Assembly (NCBI RefSeq): GCF_036250735.1
Contig: NZ_CP109430.1
Span: 2,232,001-2,296,000 of the forward strand
Origin: Streptosporangium sp. NBC_01495
GTDB taxonomy: Bacteria; Actinomycetota; Actinomycetes; Streptosporangiales; Streptosporangiaceae
Reading direction: 5' to 3'
Length of the DNA: 64,000 bases
Below are positions 16,478-25,330 of the stretch, one piece after another. How positions within the stretch are numbered: the first letter of the stretch is position 1; every line of letters begins with the position of its first letter. The notes under the pieces were generated by a model. That model had not been told where the DNA came from. It searched no databases and worked only from the letters and a program-made list of their open reading frames with translations. The position numbers were made by a program, and so were the translations under genes.

Positions 16478-18841
16478 ATGCGGGAATCCAGCAGGGCCCG
16501 TCCGGCGGGGCGCGCGGCGGCACGGGATCTGTTCGAGCAGGTTCGGCTGGGCTACTTCCGGCTCTCGCCGCCCCTGCGCAGGCTGATCTACGTCGCGGTG
16601 CTGGTCGGAGCCGTCGCGCTGGCGTTCGGACTCGGCTGGTCGGTCCTCGACACGTTCTTCGGCACGCTGGCGTTGCTCGGCTTCGCGGCGCTGACCCTCA
16701 GCTTCCCCCGCGCCGCCGCCACCCTGCTGGTGGTGCTCGCCTGGCTGGCGACGATCCTGATCGTCCAGGGCGCCTCCGGCTGGAACTCGCCGATCCCGAC
16801 CGCGCTGATGATCCTCGGCCCGCTGGTCGCCGGAGCCGCCCACCTCATCCGCTGGGTCCCCCCCTGGGTGACCACGGTCATGGCACTGGTGCCCGCCGGG
16901 CTGGCGGCCGTCCTGCTCGGCGTGGTCGTCACCGGGTTCGTGCCCGCCGTCGCCATCTGGGCCGCGTACGCCGTGGCGGCCGGGGTGCTGGTCCACCGGT
17001 TCCTGCAGGCCCGCAGGGTGCGGGTCGCGCTGGAGGCGGGGGAGCAGCGCCAGGCCGGGCTCCGGGTCCGCGAGGGCGGCCATCTCGCCCCCGCCCAGGG
17101 AGCCGGCGAGCGCGACGCGCCGCCGCCCATCTCGGTGGAGGAGGCACTCGGCGAGCTGGACGCCATGATCGGCCTGGCCCCGGTGAAGGAGCAGGTCCGC
17201 TCGATCGCCGCCTCGATCGAGGCGGCCAGGCTGCGCAGGGAGGCCGGATACTCCACCGAGCCGCCGATGCGGCACTTCGTGTTCGTCGGCCCGCCGGGCA
17301 CCGGCAAGACCAGCGTGGCCAGGACCGTCGCGAAGATCTTCTACGCCTTCGGCCTGCTGGAGACCCCCTACGTGGTGGAGGCCCAGCGGGCCGACCTGGT
17401 GGGGGAGTTCCTCGGTGCCACCGCGATCAAGACGAACGAGCTGGTCGACCGGGCGCTCGGCGGGGTGCTGTTCGTCGACGAGGCGTACAGCCTGATCAAC
17501 TCCGGTGACGGCCAGCCCGACAGGTTCGGCGCGGAGGCCGTGCAGACGCTGCTCAAGCGGGCCGAGGACGATCGCGACCGGCTGATCGTCATCCTGGCCG
17601 GATACGAGAAGGAGATGACCACCTTCCTGTCGTCCAACCCCGGCCTGTCCAGCCGGTTCTCCAGCAGGGTCCGCTTCCCCAGCTACGCCCCCGACGAGCT
17701 GCTCCAGATCACCGAGCTGCTGCAGCGGCGCAGGGGCGACCGGATGGCATCCGAGGCCGCGCCCGCCCTGCTCGCCCGCTTCGAGGACATCCACCGGCGC
17801 GCGATCGTCGACGACCTGGGCAACGCCAGGTTCGTCCGCAGCCTCGTGGAGGCCGTCGCGCAGGCCAGGGACGTGCGCGTGGTGGGGGCGGGCGGCGCGC
17901 CCACCACCGAGGACCTGGTCACCACGGTCGAGGGCGACGTCGTCAAGGCCTTCGACGAGCTCACCGCCCGCTATCGGGGCTACCAGGCCGCCCCCTCCCT
18001 AGAGGAGGCGCTGGCAGACCTCGACCGCATGGCGGGGCTGGAGCCCGTCAAGCGGCAGGTGCACGCGATCGCCGCGCAGCTCAGGGTGGCCAAGATGCGC
18101 CAGGAGCGAGGGCTGCCGACCCCGCCGCAGATGCGGCACTTCGTCTTCGCCGGGCCGCCCGGCACCGGCAAGACCACCGTGGCCCGCATCCTGGGCCGCA
18201 TCTTCGCCGCGCTGGGCCTGCTCGCCCAGCCCGACGTGGTGGAGGCCCAGCGGGCCGACCTGGTCGGCCAGCACCTCGGCGCCACCTCGATCAAGACGAA
18301 CGAGCTGGTCGACCGGGCGCTCGGCGGGGTGCTGTTCGTCGACGAGGCGTACGGCCTGGTCAACTCCGGCTACAGCGGCGGCGACGCCTTCGGCACCGAG
18401 GCCGTGCAGACGCTGCTCAAGCGGGCCGAGGACGACCGCGACCGGCTGGTGATCATCCTGGCCGGATACGAGAAGGAGATGAGCGCCTTCCTGTCGTCCA
18501 ATCCCGGTCTGGGCAGCAGGTTCAACCAGCGGGTGCTGTTCCCCTCGTACTCGCCGGGGGAGCTCACCGAGATCGCGGTGCTGCTCGCCGACTCCTCGGG
18601 CGACAGGTTCGACGACGACGCCCGCCGCGACCTGGCCGAGGTCTTCACCTGGGTCTGCGACGAGGGCCTGATCGACGGCCTCGGCAACGGCAGGTTCGCG
18701 CGCTCGCTCTTCGAGCGCGCCGCGATGCGCAGGGACGTCCGCCTGGCCGCCCTCGGCGGCGCCACCGCCAGCGCCGCCGACCTGACCACCATCACCGGTG
18801 CCGACCTGCGCGCCGCCGTCGACGAGCTCGCCGGGAAGTGA
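16478..18841 (+). CDS. Membrane-anchored double AAA+ ATPase (CbbX/SpoVK-like)
   Basis: Encodes 787 residues from ATG 16478 (GTG 16475 is too close to the GGGGAGG site). Residues ~30-190 contain four to five hydrophobic helices; then two CbbX-type AAA modules follow. Module 1 has Walker A GPPGTGKT at ~271, pore-type loop EAQRADLVGEFLGATAIKTNE, Walker B GVLFVDEAYSL and sensor region ILAGYEKEMTTFLSSNPGLSSRF. Module 2 repeats all of these from ~558 (EAQRADLVGQHLGATSIKTNE, GVLFVDEAYGL). The modules are highly similar, suggesting internal duplication. CbbX-like ATPases remodel protein complexes; related double AAA proteins include EccA of type VII secretion, but no other secretion gene is nearby. 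Client protein unknown. Confidence 0.85.
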   Translation: MRESSRARPAGRAAARDLFEQVRLGYFRLSPPLRRLIYVAVLVGAVALAFGLGWSVLDTFFGTLALLGFAALTLSFPRAAATLLVVLAWLATILIVQGASGWNSPIPTALMILGPLVAGAAHLIRWVPPWVTTVMALVPAGLAAVLLGVVVTGFVPAVAIWAAYAVAAGVLVHRFLQARRVRVALEAGEQRQAGLRVREGGHLAPAQGAGERDAPPPISVEEALGELDAMIGLAPVKEQVRSIAASIEAARLRREAGYSTEPPMRHFVFVGPPGTGKTSVARTVAKIFYAFGLLETPYVVEAQRADLVGEFLGATAIKTNELVDRALGGVLFVDEAYSLINSGDGQPDRFGAEAVQTLLKRAEDDRDRLIVILAGYEKEMTTFLSSNPGLSSRFSSRVRFPSYAPDELLQITELLQRRRGDRMASEAAPALLARFEDIHRRAIVDDLGNARFVRSLVEAVAQARDVRVVGAGGAPTTEDLVTTVEGDVVKAFDELTARYRGYQAAPSLEEALADLDRMAGLEPVKRQVHAIAAQLRVAKMRQERGLPTPPQMRHFVFAGPPGTGKTTVARILGRIFAALGLLAQPDVVEAQRADLVGQHLGATSIKTNELVDRALGGVLFVDEAYGLVNSGYSGGDAFGTEAVQTLLKRAEDDRDRLVIILAGYEKEMSAFLSSNPGLGSRFNQRVLFPSYSPGELTEIAVLLADSSGDRFDDDARRDLAEVFTWVCDEGLIDGLGNGRFARSLFERAAMRRDVRLAALGGATASAADLTTITGADLRAAVDELAGK

Positions 18842-19133
18842 CCCCGGCTCCCGGGGAGGCGCCCCGGGCCCCGCGGGAGATGTCTCCGCGGTTCTCCGGG
18901 AGGGGCTCCCGGTCCTCCGGGACGTGACCGCGGGCCCGGCCGACGGTCTCCAACGCCCGGCCGGCCGTTCCCGGTGCGCGACCGGCCGTCCTCCGGACCC
19001 GGCCGGCTGACCCGCGGGCCCGACGGCGCCGTCTCTCACCGAGATCCCTCCGATTCGGTACGCTATGCAGCCCACCGGTCGCCGAGTGTAGCAAGATGGT
19101 CACTGACAGCGGCGGGGCTCCGGAGGAGGAAAG
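18842..19133 (+). promoter_or_regulatory. Leader region of the peptide ABC operon
   Basis: This 292-bp gap ends in a strong GGAGGAGGAAAG ribosome site just before the first permease gene. The upstream part is GC-rich with CCGGGA/GGCCGG inverted stretches. A clear promoter pair could not be picked by eye; the relatively AT-rich TTCGGTACGCTATGC at ~19053-19068 is the best candidate area. Confidence 0.35.
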
Positions 19134-20117
19134 ATGGCGGGATTCCTTGCCCGCAGGCTGCTCAACTACCTGGTGCTGATCGTCGTGGCCACCAGCCTGG
19201 CCTACATGCTGGCCGCCTCCGCCCTCAACCCGCGATCCAACTACGAGGGCCGCAACCCCCCGCTTCCCCCGGCCGTCGTCGACGCGCGCCTCACCGAGCT
19301 CAACCTGAACGACCGCACCCCGCTGTTCGAGCGCTACCTGACCTGGGCGGGCGGCCTCGTGCGCGGCGACTTCGGCAAGACGGTGGCCGGAGGCTCGGTC
19401 AACGACGACCTCGGGCGCCGCATCGGCGTCACCCTGCGCCTGATCACGAGCGGGCTGATCCTCGGCAGCGTCGCCGGCGTGCTCATCGGCGCCTACGCCG
19501 CGGTCAGGCAGTACGGCCTCTTCGACCGGGTGGCGACCGGCCTGTCCTTCGTCGTGCTCGCGATCCCCACGGTGGTGCTGGCCAACATCCTGATCATCGC
19601 CGCGATCCGGCTCAACGAGGCGGCCGGCACTCAGATCTTCCTCGTCAGCGGCGAGGTGACCCCCGGCCTCCCCGGAGGGTTCGCCACCGCCGCGCTCGAC
19701 CGGATCCGGCACCTGGCCCTGCCCACGCTGTCGCTGTCGCTCGGACTGGTCGCCGTCTACAGCCGCTACCAGCGCAACATGATGCTCGACGTGCTCGGCG
19801 CCGACTTCATCCGCACGGCCATGGCCAAGGGGCTGAGCCGCCGCGCCGCGCTGACCCGGCACGCGCTGCGCACCGCGCTGATCCCGGCGGTCACCTACTT
19901 CGCCTTCACCTTCGGGGCGCTGCTGGTCGGCACCACCTTCACCGAGAAGATCTTCGGCTGGCACGGCATGGGGGAGCAGCTGGTCGACTCGATCTCCACC
20001 AACGACGTCAACACCGTCGCCGCGATCAGCTGCTTCGCCGCGCTGGCCGTGCTGCTGGCCGCGCTCGCCTCCGACGTGCTCCACGCCGTCCTCGACCCGC
20101 GCGTCCGGGTGGGGTGA
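19134..20117 (+). CDS. Oligopeptide ABC transporter permease (DppB/OppB type)
   Basis: Encodes 327 residues from ATG 19134 with a strong ribosome site. The N-terminus GFLARRLLNYLVLIVVATSLAYMLAASAL is the standard first helix of DppB/OppB permeases, followed by a long external loop and five more helices. The coupling (EAA-type) loop reads DFIRTAMAKGLSRRAALTRHALRTALIPAVTYFAFTFG with the conserved A..KG spacing. The closing TFTEKIFGWHGMGEQLVDSI is also typical. It is the first gene of a four-gene operon (two permeases, double ATPase, receptor), separated from the second permease by seven bases. It forms half the membrane channel for di- or oligopeptide-like substrates. Confidence 0.92.
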   Translation: MAGFLARRLLNYLVLIVVATSLAYMLAASALNPRSNYEGRNPPLPPAVVDARLTELNLNDRTPLFERYLTWAGGLVRGDFGKTVAGGSVNDDLGRRIGVTLRLITSGLILGSVAGVLIGAYAAVRQYGLFDRVATGLSFVVLAIPTVVLANILIIAAIRLNEAAGTQIFLVSGEVTPGLPGGFATAALDRIRHLALPTLSLSLGLVAVYSRYQRNMMLDVLGADFIRTAMAKGLSRRAALTRHALRTALIPAVTYFAFTFGALLVGTTFTEKIFGWHGMGEQLVDSISTNDVNTVAAISCFAALAVLLAALASDVLHAVLDPRVRVG

Positions 20118-20124
20118 GCCGGAG

Positions 20125-21033
20125 ATGACCATCGCCGACGAGGAACTCGCCGAACAGCGGGCGTCCATCGACAGGATCAAGGCGCCCTCGCGGCTGCGGG
20201 TGGTCGCGGGCCGCCTCCTGCGCTCGGGCCGGGGCAGGACCGGCTTCGCGCTGCTCGTGCTGATCTTCCTGCTGGCCTTCGCCGGGCCGTACCTCACCCG
20301 CTGGACGTACGTTTCGAAGGATTTCACGGCCTTCCTCGCGCCGCCCTCCGCCGAGCACTGGTGGGGAACCCTGCAGACCGGCGCCGACGTGTACGCGGTC
20401 ACGCTGCGCGGCCTGCAGCGGTCCCTGATCGTCGGCCTGCTCGCCGCGGTGGTCGGCACCGCGCTCGCGGCCGTGGTGGGAGCCTTCGCCGGATACTTCG
20501 GAGGCTGGACCGACCGCACGCTGACCTGGCTGACCGACCTGCTGCTGGTGCTCCCGGCCTTCCTGATCCTGGCGGTCATGTCCCCGCTCTTCGTCGGGGG
20601 ACAGTGGCCGGTGTTCGTGCTGGTGCTGGCGCTCTTCCTCTGGATGGTCACCTCGAAGATCGTCCGGAGTATGACCATCTCGCTCAGGGAGCGGGAGTTC
20701 ATCCACGCGGCCAGGTTCATGGGCGTGCCCCCGACGAGGATCATCTTCCGGCACGTGATCCCCAACATGTCCTCGCTGCTGGTCGTCGACGCCACGCTCA
20801 ACGTCAGCGCCGCGATCCTCACCGAGACGTCCCTGTCCTACTTCGGCTTCGGCATCCAGCCGCCCGACGTCTCGCTGGGCAGCCTCATCGCCGACGGCGC
20901 GCGGACGGCCCTCTACGCCCCCTGGACGTTCTGGTTCTGCGCGGGCCTGCTGATCGTCACCGTGCTCGCGGTGAACCTGGTCGGCGACTCCCTGCGTGAC
21001 GCCTTCGACCCCACGTCCCACAGGAGTGGGTGA
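20125..21033 (+). CDS. Oligopeptide ABC transporter permease (DppC/OppC type)
   Basis: Encodes 302 residues. It has the DppC plan: a cytosolic N-terminus, first helix FALLVLIFLLAFAGPYLT, an extracytoplasmic segment with the HWWGTLQTGADVYAVTLRG motif (DppC-type 'HPLGTD..GRD' counterpart), then five helices. The coupling loop is REFIHAARFMGVPPTRIIFRHVIPN. The ending SLSYFGFGIQPPDVSLGSLIADG is characteristic. It starts seven bases after the first permease gene and ends three bases before the ATPase gene, so the operon is tightly coupled. It pairs with the DppB-type subunit as the second half of the channel. Confidence 0.92.
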   Translation: MTIADEELAEQRASIDRIKAPSRLRVVAGRLLRSGRGRTGFALLVLIFLLAFAGPYLTRWTYVSKDFTAFLAPPSAEHWWGTLQTGADVYAVTLRGLQRSLIVGLLAAVVGTALAAVVGAFAGYFGGWTDRTLTWLTDLLLVLPAFLILAVMSPLFVGGQWPVFVLVLALFLWMVTSKIVRSMTISLREREFIHAARFMGVPPTRIIFRHVIPNMSSLLVVDATLNVSAAILTETSLSYFGFGIQPPDVSLGSLIADGARTALYAPWTFWFCAGLLIVTVLAVNLVGDSLRDAFDPTSHRSG

Positions 21034-21036
21034 CCG

Positions 21037-23241
21037 GTGACGAGCGAGCGGCCCTCGGGCACGACACCCCGGATCGGCCGGACCGGCGGGCACGCGCCCG
21101 TGCCGGACCAGGTCGCCCCCGTGCTCGAGGTGCGCGACCTCGACGTCACCTTCGGCTCGGGCCCCGGCGCGGTGCGCGCGGTCAGGGGCATGGGCTACGC
21201 GGTCCGTCCCGGCGAGGTGCTCGGCGTGGTCGGGGAGTCCGGCTCCGGCAAGTCGGTCACCTCGCTGGCCGTGATGGGCCTGCTCCCGGCGCACGCCCGC
21301 GTCACCGGCTCGGTGCGGCTGCTCGGGCGGGAGATCCTGGGCGCTCCGGAGAAGACGCTCACCGCGTTCCGCGGCAAGACCGTCTCGATGGTCTTCCAGG
21401 ACCCGCTCTCCGCGCTCACCCCCGTCTACCGGGTCGGTGACCAGGTCGCCGAGGCGATCCGCGTCCACCAGCGGGTGAGTGCCGCCCAGGCCGCCAGGCG
21501 CGCCGTCGAGCTGCTCGACCTGGTCGGCATCCCCAACGCCGCGCAGCGGGCCAGGGCGTTCCCGCACGAGTTCTCCGGCGGCATGCGCCAGCGCGCGGTG
21601 ATCGCGATGGCGATCGCCAACGACCCCGACGTGATCCTCTGCGACGAGCCGACCACCGCGCTCGACGTGACCATCCAGGCGCAGGTGCTGGAGGTGCTGA
21701 AGACGGCGCAGCGCGAGACCGGCGCGGCGATCGTCATCATCACCCACGACCTGGGGGTGGTGGCCGGGTTCGTCGACCGGGTCCTCGTCATGTACGCCGG
21801 ACGCCCCGTCGAGGTCGGCTCGGTGGACGAGGTCTACTACCGCAGCCGCATGCCGTACACCATGGGCCTGCTCGGCTCGGTCCCGCGCCTCGACCGCGGC
21901 CGGGAGCAGCCGCTGGTGCCGATCGGGGGAAACCCGCCGTCACCGGCGGCGCTGCCGCCGGGCTGCCCGTTCGAGCCGCGCTGCCCGATCGCCGTACCGG
22001 CGTGCGCCGAGGCCGAGCCGGAGCCGGAGCCGGTGGGCTCGCCCGGCCACCTCGCGGCGTGCATACGCTCCGGCGAGATCGAGGCGGCCGGCTGGTCACC
22101 CGCCCAGGTCTACGGCGTGCGCGGCCCCGCCGGGGGCGCGGCCGGTCCCGCCCCGCGCCCGGCAGGCCCCGCCGACTCCGCCGATTCCACCGGCCTCGTC
22201 GCCCCCGCCGCCGAGGAGCCGCCGCGCCCGCGCGCCGGGCGCGACGTGGTCCTGGCGGTCGAGGACCTGGTCAAGCACTACCCCCTGGTCAAGGGGACGC
22301 TCCTGCGGCGGCGGGTCGGCACGGTCCGCGCGGTGGACGGCGTCAGTCTCGACGTCCGCGAGGGCGAGACGCTCGGCCTGGTCGGCGAGTCGGGCTGCGG
22401 CAAGACGACCACCCTGATGGAGATCCTCGAACTGGCCGCACCGCAGCACGGCAGGATCACGGTGCTGGGCCACGACACCTCGCGGATGAGCTCCCGCGAC
22501 CGGATGGCCGTGCGGCGCGACATGCAGATCGTCTTCCAGGACCCGCTGGCCTCGCTCGACCCGAGGATGACCGTCTACGACATCCTCGCCGAGCCGTTGC
22601 GCGCGCACGGCGCCCGGAATCCGGGGCCGAGGATCGGCGAGCTGCTCGACCTGGTCGGCCTGGAACCCGGCCACGCCGCCCGCTACCCGCAGGACTTCTC
22701 CGGTGGCCAGCGCCAGCGCGTCGGCATCGCCCGCGCCCTCGCGCTGGAGCCCCGGCTGGTCGTGCTGGACGAGCCGGTCTCGGCGCTCGACGTGTCCATC
22801 CAGGCGGGGGTGCTCAACCTGCTGGAGGAGCTGAGGACCCGCCTGGGCCTGTCGTACCTGCTCGTGGCGCACGACCTGGCCGTGGTCCGGCACATCGCCG
22901 ACCGGGTCGCGGTCATGTATCTGGGAAGGATCGCCGAGATCGGCCGGGTCGGCGGGGTCTATGACACCCCGATGCACCCCTACACGCGGGCCCTGCTGTC
23001 GGCGGTCCCGCTGCCGGACCCGGTGCTGGAACGCTCCAGGAGGCGGGTCCTGCTGGAGGGAGACCTGCCCAGCCCGGCCGATCCTCCCTCGGGGTGCCGC
23101 TTCCGCACCCGCTGCCCCCTGTTCAAGGCCCTCGACGAGAGCGCGAGGCGACGCTGCGTCGACGAGGAGCCCCAGGTGCGATGGCTCGGGGACGACCACG
23201 GCGTCTCGTGCCACTTCGCCGAGAGGATCGACGCCGTATGA
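21037..23241 (+). CDS. Fused double ATPase of the peptide ABC transporter (DppD-DppF)
   Basis: Encodes 734 residues, joining what are usually two separate ATPases. Domain 1 (about 28-330): Walker A GESGSGKS at ~66, Q-loop [17 protein letters not shown], signature FSGGMRQR, Walker B VILCDEP, and the oligopeptide-specific C-terminal extension with Cys cluster [18 protein letters not shown] Pro/Ala linker (~355-400) follows. Domain 2 (~405-734): Walker A GESGCGKT at ~450, [23 protein letters not shown] at ~553, and a second Cys cluster ending RCPLF. The extra Cys motifs are usual for DppD/OppD-type subunits. It powers import through the two preceding permeases. Start GTG 21037, three bases after the permease stop. 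Confidence 0.93.
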   Translation: MTSERPSGTTPRIGRTGGHAPVPDQVAPVLEVRDLDVTFGSGPGAVRAVRGMGYAVRPGEVLGVVGESGSGKSVTSLAVMGLLPAHARVTGSVRLLGREILGAPEKTLTAFRGKTVSMVFQDPLSALTPVYRVGDQVAEAIRVHQRVSAAQAARRAVELLDLVGIPNAAQRARAFPHEFSGGMRQRAVIAMAIANDPDVILCDEPTTALDVTIQAQVLEVLKTAQRETGAAIVIITHDLGVVAGFVDRVLVMYAGRPVEVGSVDEVYYRSRMPYTMGLLGSVPRLDRGREQPLVPIGGNPPSPAALPPGCPFEPRCPIAVPACAEAEPEPEPVGSPGHLAACIRSGEIEAAGWSPAQVYGVRGPAGGAAGPAPRPAGPADSADSTGLVAPAAEEPPRPRAGRDVVLAVEDLVKHYPLVKGTLLRRRVGTVRAVDGVSLDVREGETLGLVGESGCGKTTTLMEILELAAPQHGRITVLGHDTSRMSSRDRMAVRRDMQIVFQDPLASLDPRMTVYDILAEPLRAHGARNPGPRIGELLDLVGLEPGHAARYPQDFSGGQRQRVGIARALALEPRLVVLDEPVSALDVSIQAGVLNLLEELRTRLGLSYLLVAHDLAVVRHIADRVAVMYLGRIAEIGRVGGVYDTPMHPYTRALLSAVPLPDPVLERSRRRVLLEGDLPSPADPPSGCRFRTRCPLFKALDESARRRCVDEEPQVRWLGDDHGVSCHFAERIDAV

Positions 23242-23366
23242 CCCAGCCGTTCGCCCAGACTCGCGCCCAGTCGTACGCCCAGCCGCAGGCCCGGAGCGGG
23301 TCGGCCGCACGCCGTTCGCACGCCCAGCCGCACGCCCAGTCGTATGCCCCGGGAGGAACACCGTGA
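23238..23366 (+). CDS. Possible 42-residue coupled peptide in the ABC operon
   Basis: An ATG at 23238 overlaps the ATPase stop by four bases (ATGA), and the reading frame ends in a TGA that overlaps the receptor gene's GTG start (GTGA at 23363). The peptide [17 protein letters not shown]... is low complexity with repeated QPQ/HAQSYA units and no membrane helix. Overlaps at both ends suggest it is translated, at least to couple the ATPase and receptor genes. It could equally be chance in a repetitive spacer. No homologous family is recognised. Confidence 0.4.
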   Translation: MTQPFAQTRAQSYAQPQARSGSAARRSHAQPHAQSYAPGGTP

Positions 23367-25066
23367 TATCAATCCGGCGCGTGGGCGCGCTCGCCGCCGC
23401 GCTGGCCATGGCCGTCGCACCGGGTCTCGCCGGATGCGGGGGAGGGGGAGGCGGGAAGCCGGGCGGGCCAGCCCCGGTGGTCAAGGCCTACGACGTCAAC
23501 CCGGTCGCCCGAGACCGGATCGCGGACGGGGGCGTGCTCCGCTGGGGGATCAACGAGTATCCGTCCAACTGGAACCTCAACCACATCGACGGCAACCTGG
23601 CGACGGTCAAGAGGGTCATGGACGCCCTCCTGCCCTCCCCCTTCCGCTCCGACGCCAAGGGGAAGATCTCCCCGAACACCGACTACCTGTCCGAGGGCAG
23701 GGTCACCGCGCACGAGCCCAGGCAGGTCGTCACGCTGACCCTCAACCCGCGCGCCAGGTGGTCCGACGGCACCCCGATCACCTGGGAGGACTACCGCGCC
23801 CAATGGCAGGCGTTGAACGGCCGCGACGCCGACTACCGGGTGGCGAGCACCACCGGCTACCAGAACATCGAGAAGGTCGCCAGGGGCCGGGACGACCACC
23901 AGGTCGTGGTGACCTTCGCCAAGCCCTTCGGCGACTGGCAGTCGCTGTTCGCGCCGCTGTACCCCCGGAGCGCCAACGCCACCGCCGAGGCGTTCAACAC
24001 CGCCTGGCTGAACCGCGTCCCGGTGACCGCGGGCCCGTTCGAGTTCGTCGCGTTCGACCCGACCGCCAAGACCGTCACCATCGCGCGGGACGACCGCTGG
24101 TGGGGAGACAGGGCCAAGCTGGACCGGATCATCTACCGTTCCCTGGAGAGCGACGCGCTGGTCGGCGCCTTCAGCAACGGCGAGCTCGACACCTTCGACA
24201 TCGGCCCGTCCGCGCCCGACTACGCGCGGGCCAAGAGCACCCCGGACGCGATCGTGCGGCAGGCGGCCGGACCCGACTTCCGGCACATCACGATGAACGG
24301 CGAGAGCGCGGTCCTGTTCGACCCGAAGGTCCGCAGGGCCATCGCGATGGGCATCAACCGCCAGGCCATCGCCCAGTCGGACCTCCAGGGCCTCGACTGG
24401 CCGATCGTGCTGCTCAACAACCACTTCTTCATGAACACCCAGGAGGGTTACCGGGACAACGCCGGTGAGATCGGCACGTACGACCCCGGCAGGGCGGGGA
24501 GGGAGCTGGACGCCGCGGGCTGGAAACTGGAGGGCCGGACCCGCAGGAAGGGGGGAAAGGAGCTGAACCTGCGCTTCGTCCTGCCATCTGGCCTGCAGCT
24601 CGGCAAATCCGAGGCCGAGCTCGTCCAGGACATGCTCGGCCAGATCGGTGTCGGGGTCACCCTGCAGTCGGTGCCCACGGACGACTACTTCACCAAATAC
24701 ATAATTCCCGGCAATTACGACATCACTGCGTTCGCGTACGTGGGCACGCCCTTTCCCGTCTCCAGCTCCTACGGCCAGTACGCCGACGCCGTCAGGCGCT
24801 CCGACGGCACCAGGCAGTGGAACGCCAACCTCGGCCGCATCGGCTCCCCGCAGATCGACGCCGCCATGAACAAGGCGACCGCCGACCTCGACGACGCCAG
24901 GGCCATCGCCGACACCAACGCCGCGGACAAGCTCATCTGGCAGGCGGTCAACGTGGTGACGCTCTACCAGCGACCGCAGAACGTCGCGGTCAAGAGCAAC
25001 CTCGCCAACTTCGGCGCCCGGGGCTTCTACGACCTGAGATACCAGGACATCGGCTTCGTCCGTTGA
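23363..25066 (+). CDS. Peptide-type ABC transporter substrate-binding lipoprotein (SBP_bac_5)
   Basis: Encodes 567 residues from GTG 23363 with GGGAGGAA upstream. The signal peptide ends in lipobox LAGC with acylated C25, followed by a Gly-rich spacer. The mature part fits family 5 receptors: GGVLRWGINEYPSNWN near the N-terminus, ARWSDGTPITWEDY (the family's hallmark 'F.DG.P.TA.D' region), TITIARDDRWWGDRAKLDRI and DPKVRRAIAMGINRQAI. It captures the substrate outside the membrane and delivers it to the two permeases encoded upstream. Sequence alone does not say whether the ligand is a peptide, opine or metal chelate. Last gene of the operon; the following 91-bp repeats may mark its end. Confidence 0.93.
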   Translation: MISIRRVGALAAALAMAVAPGLAGCGGGGGGKPGGPAPVVKAYDVNPVARDRIADGGVLRWGINEYPSNWNLNHIDGNLATVKRVMDALLPSPFRSDAKGKISPNTDYLSEGRVTAHEPRQVVTLTLNPRARWSDGTPITWEDYRAQWQALNGRDADYRVASTTGYQNIEKVARGRDDHQVVVTFAKPFGDWQSLFAPLYPRSANATAEAFNTAWLNRVPVTAGPFEFVAFDPTAKTVTIARDDRWWGDRAKLDRIIYRSLESDALVGAFSNGELDTFDIGPSAPDYARAKSTPDAIVRQAAGPDFRHITMNGESAVLFDPKVRRAIAMGINRQAIAQSDLQGLDWPIVLLNNHFFMNTQEGYRDNAGEIGTYDPGRAGRELDAAGWKLEGRTRRKGGKELNLRFVLPSGLQLGKSEAELVQDMLGQIGVGVTLQSVPTDDYFTKYIIPGNYDITAFAYVGTPFPVSSSYGQYADAVRRSDGTRQWNANLGRIGSPQIDAAMNKATADLDDARAIADTNAADKLIWQAVNVVTLYQRPQNVAVKSNLANFGARGFYDLRYQDIGFVR

Positions 25067-25109
25067 CGTGCGCTCCACCCCGGAAGCCGGAGATTCCCGA
25101 GTACCTCGA

Positions 25110-25291
25110 GCGGCACGACACCCGGCCCGGGGCAGTGCCCGTGTCTTCATCCCCGGGCCCGAAGGCCGGAGCGCCGGTCCGCGTCGCGGTGGTTCGTCAA
25201 GCGGCACGACCACCTGGCTCGGGGCATGTTCGGGCCTTCACCGTCGGGCCTGAAGGCCGGAGCGCCGGTCCGCGTCGCGGTGGTCACGGGC
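25110..25291 (+). repeat. Two 91-bp tandem repeats after the ABC operon
   Basis: Copies at 25110-25200 and 25201-25291 both begin GCGGCACGAC and contain a near-identical block GGGCCYGAAGGCCGGAGCG followed by CCGGTCCGCGTCGCGGTGG. The rest diverges moderately. They fill most of the 264-bp space between the receptor gene and the AlkZ-like gene. No coding role is seen. Confidence 0.85.
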
Positions 25292-25330
25292 GGGCCGTGC
25301 TCTGTCGGGGGCGGGGTGTAGAAGTTGGTC

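Noticed and set aside
15340..17508. 722-codon plus frame bridging the TPR gene, repeat gap and AAA gene
   Set aside because: It lies in a different frame from both recognised genes and consists mostly of Arg/Pro/Gly repeats.
20026..21747. 573-codon minus-strand frame over the ABC permease and ATPase
   Set aside because: The plus-strand genes here have clear DppC and Walker motifs; the minus frame is Gly/Arg/Asp-rich shadow.
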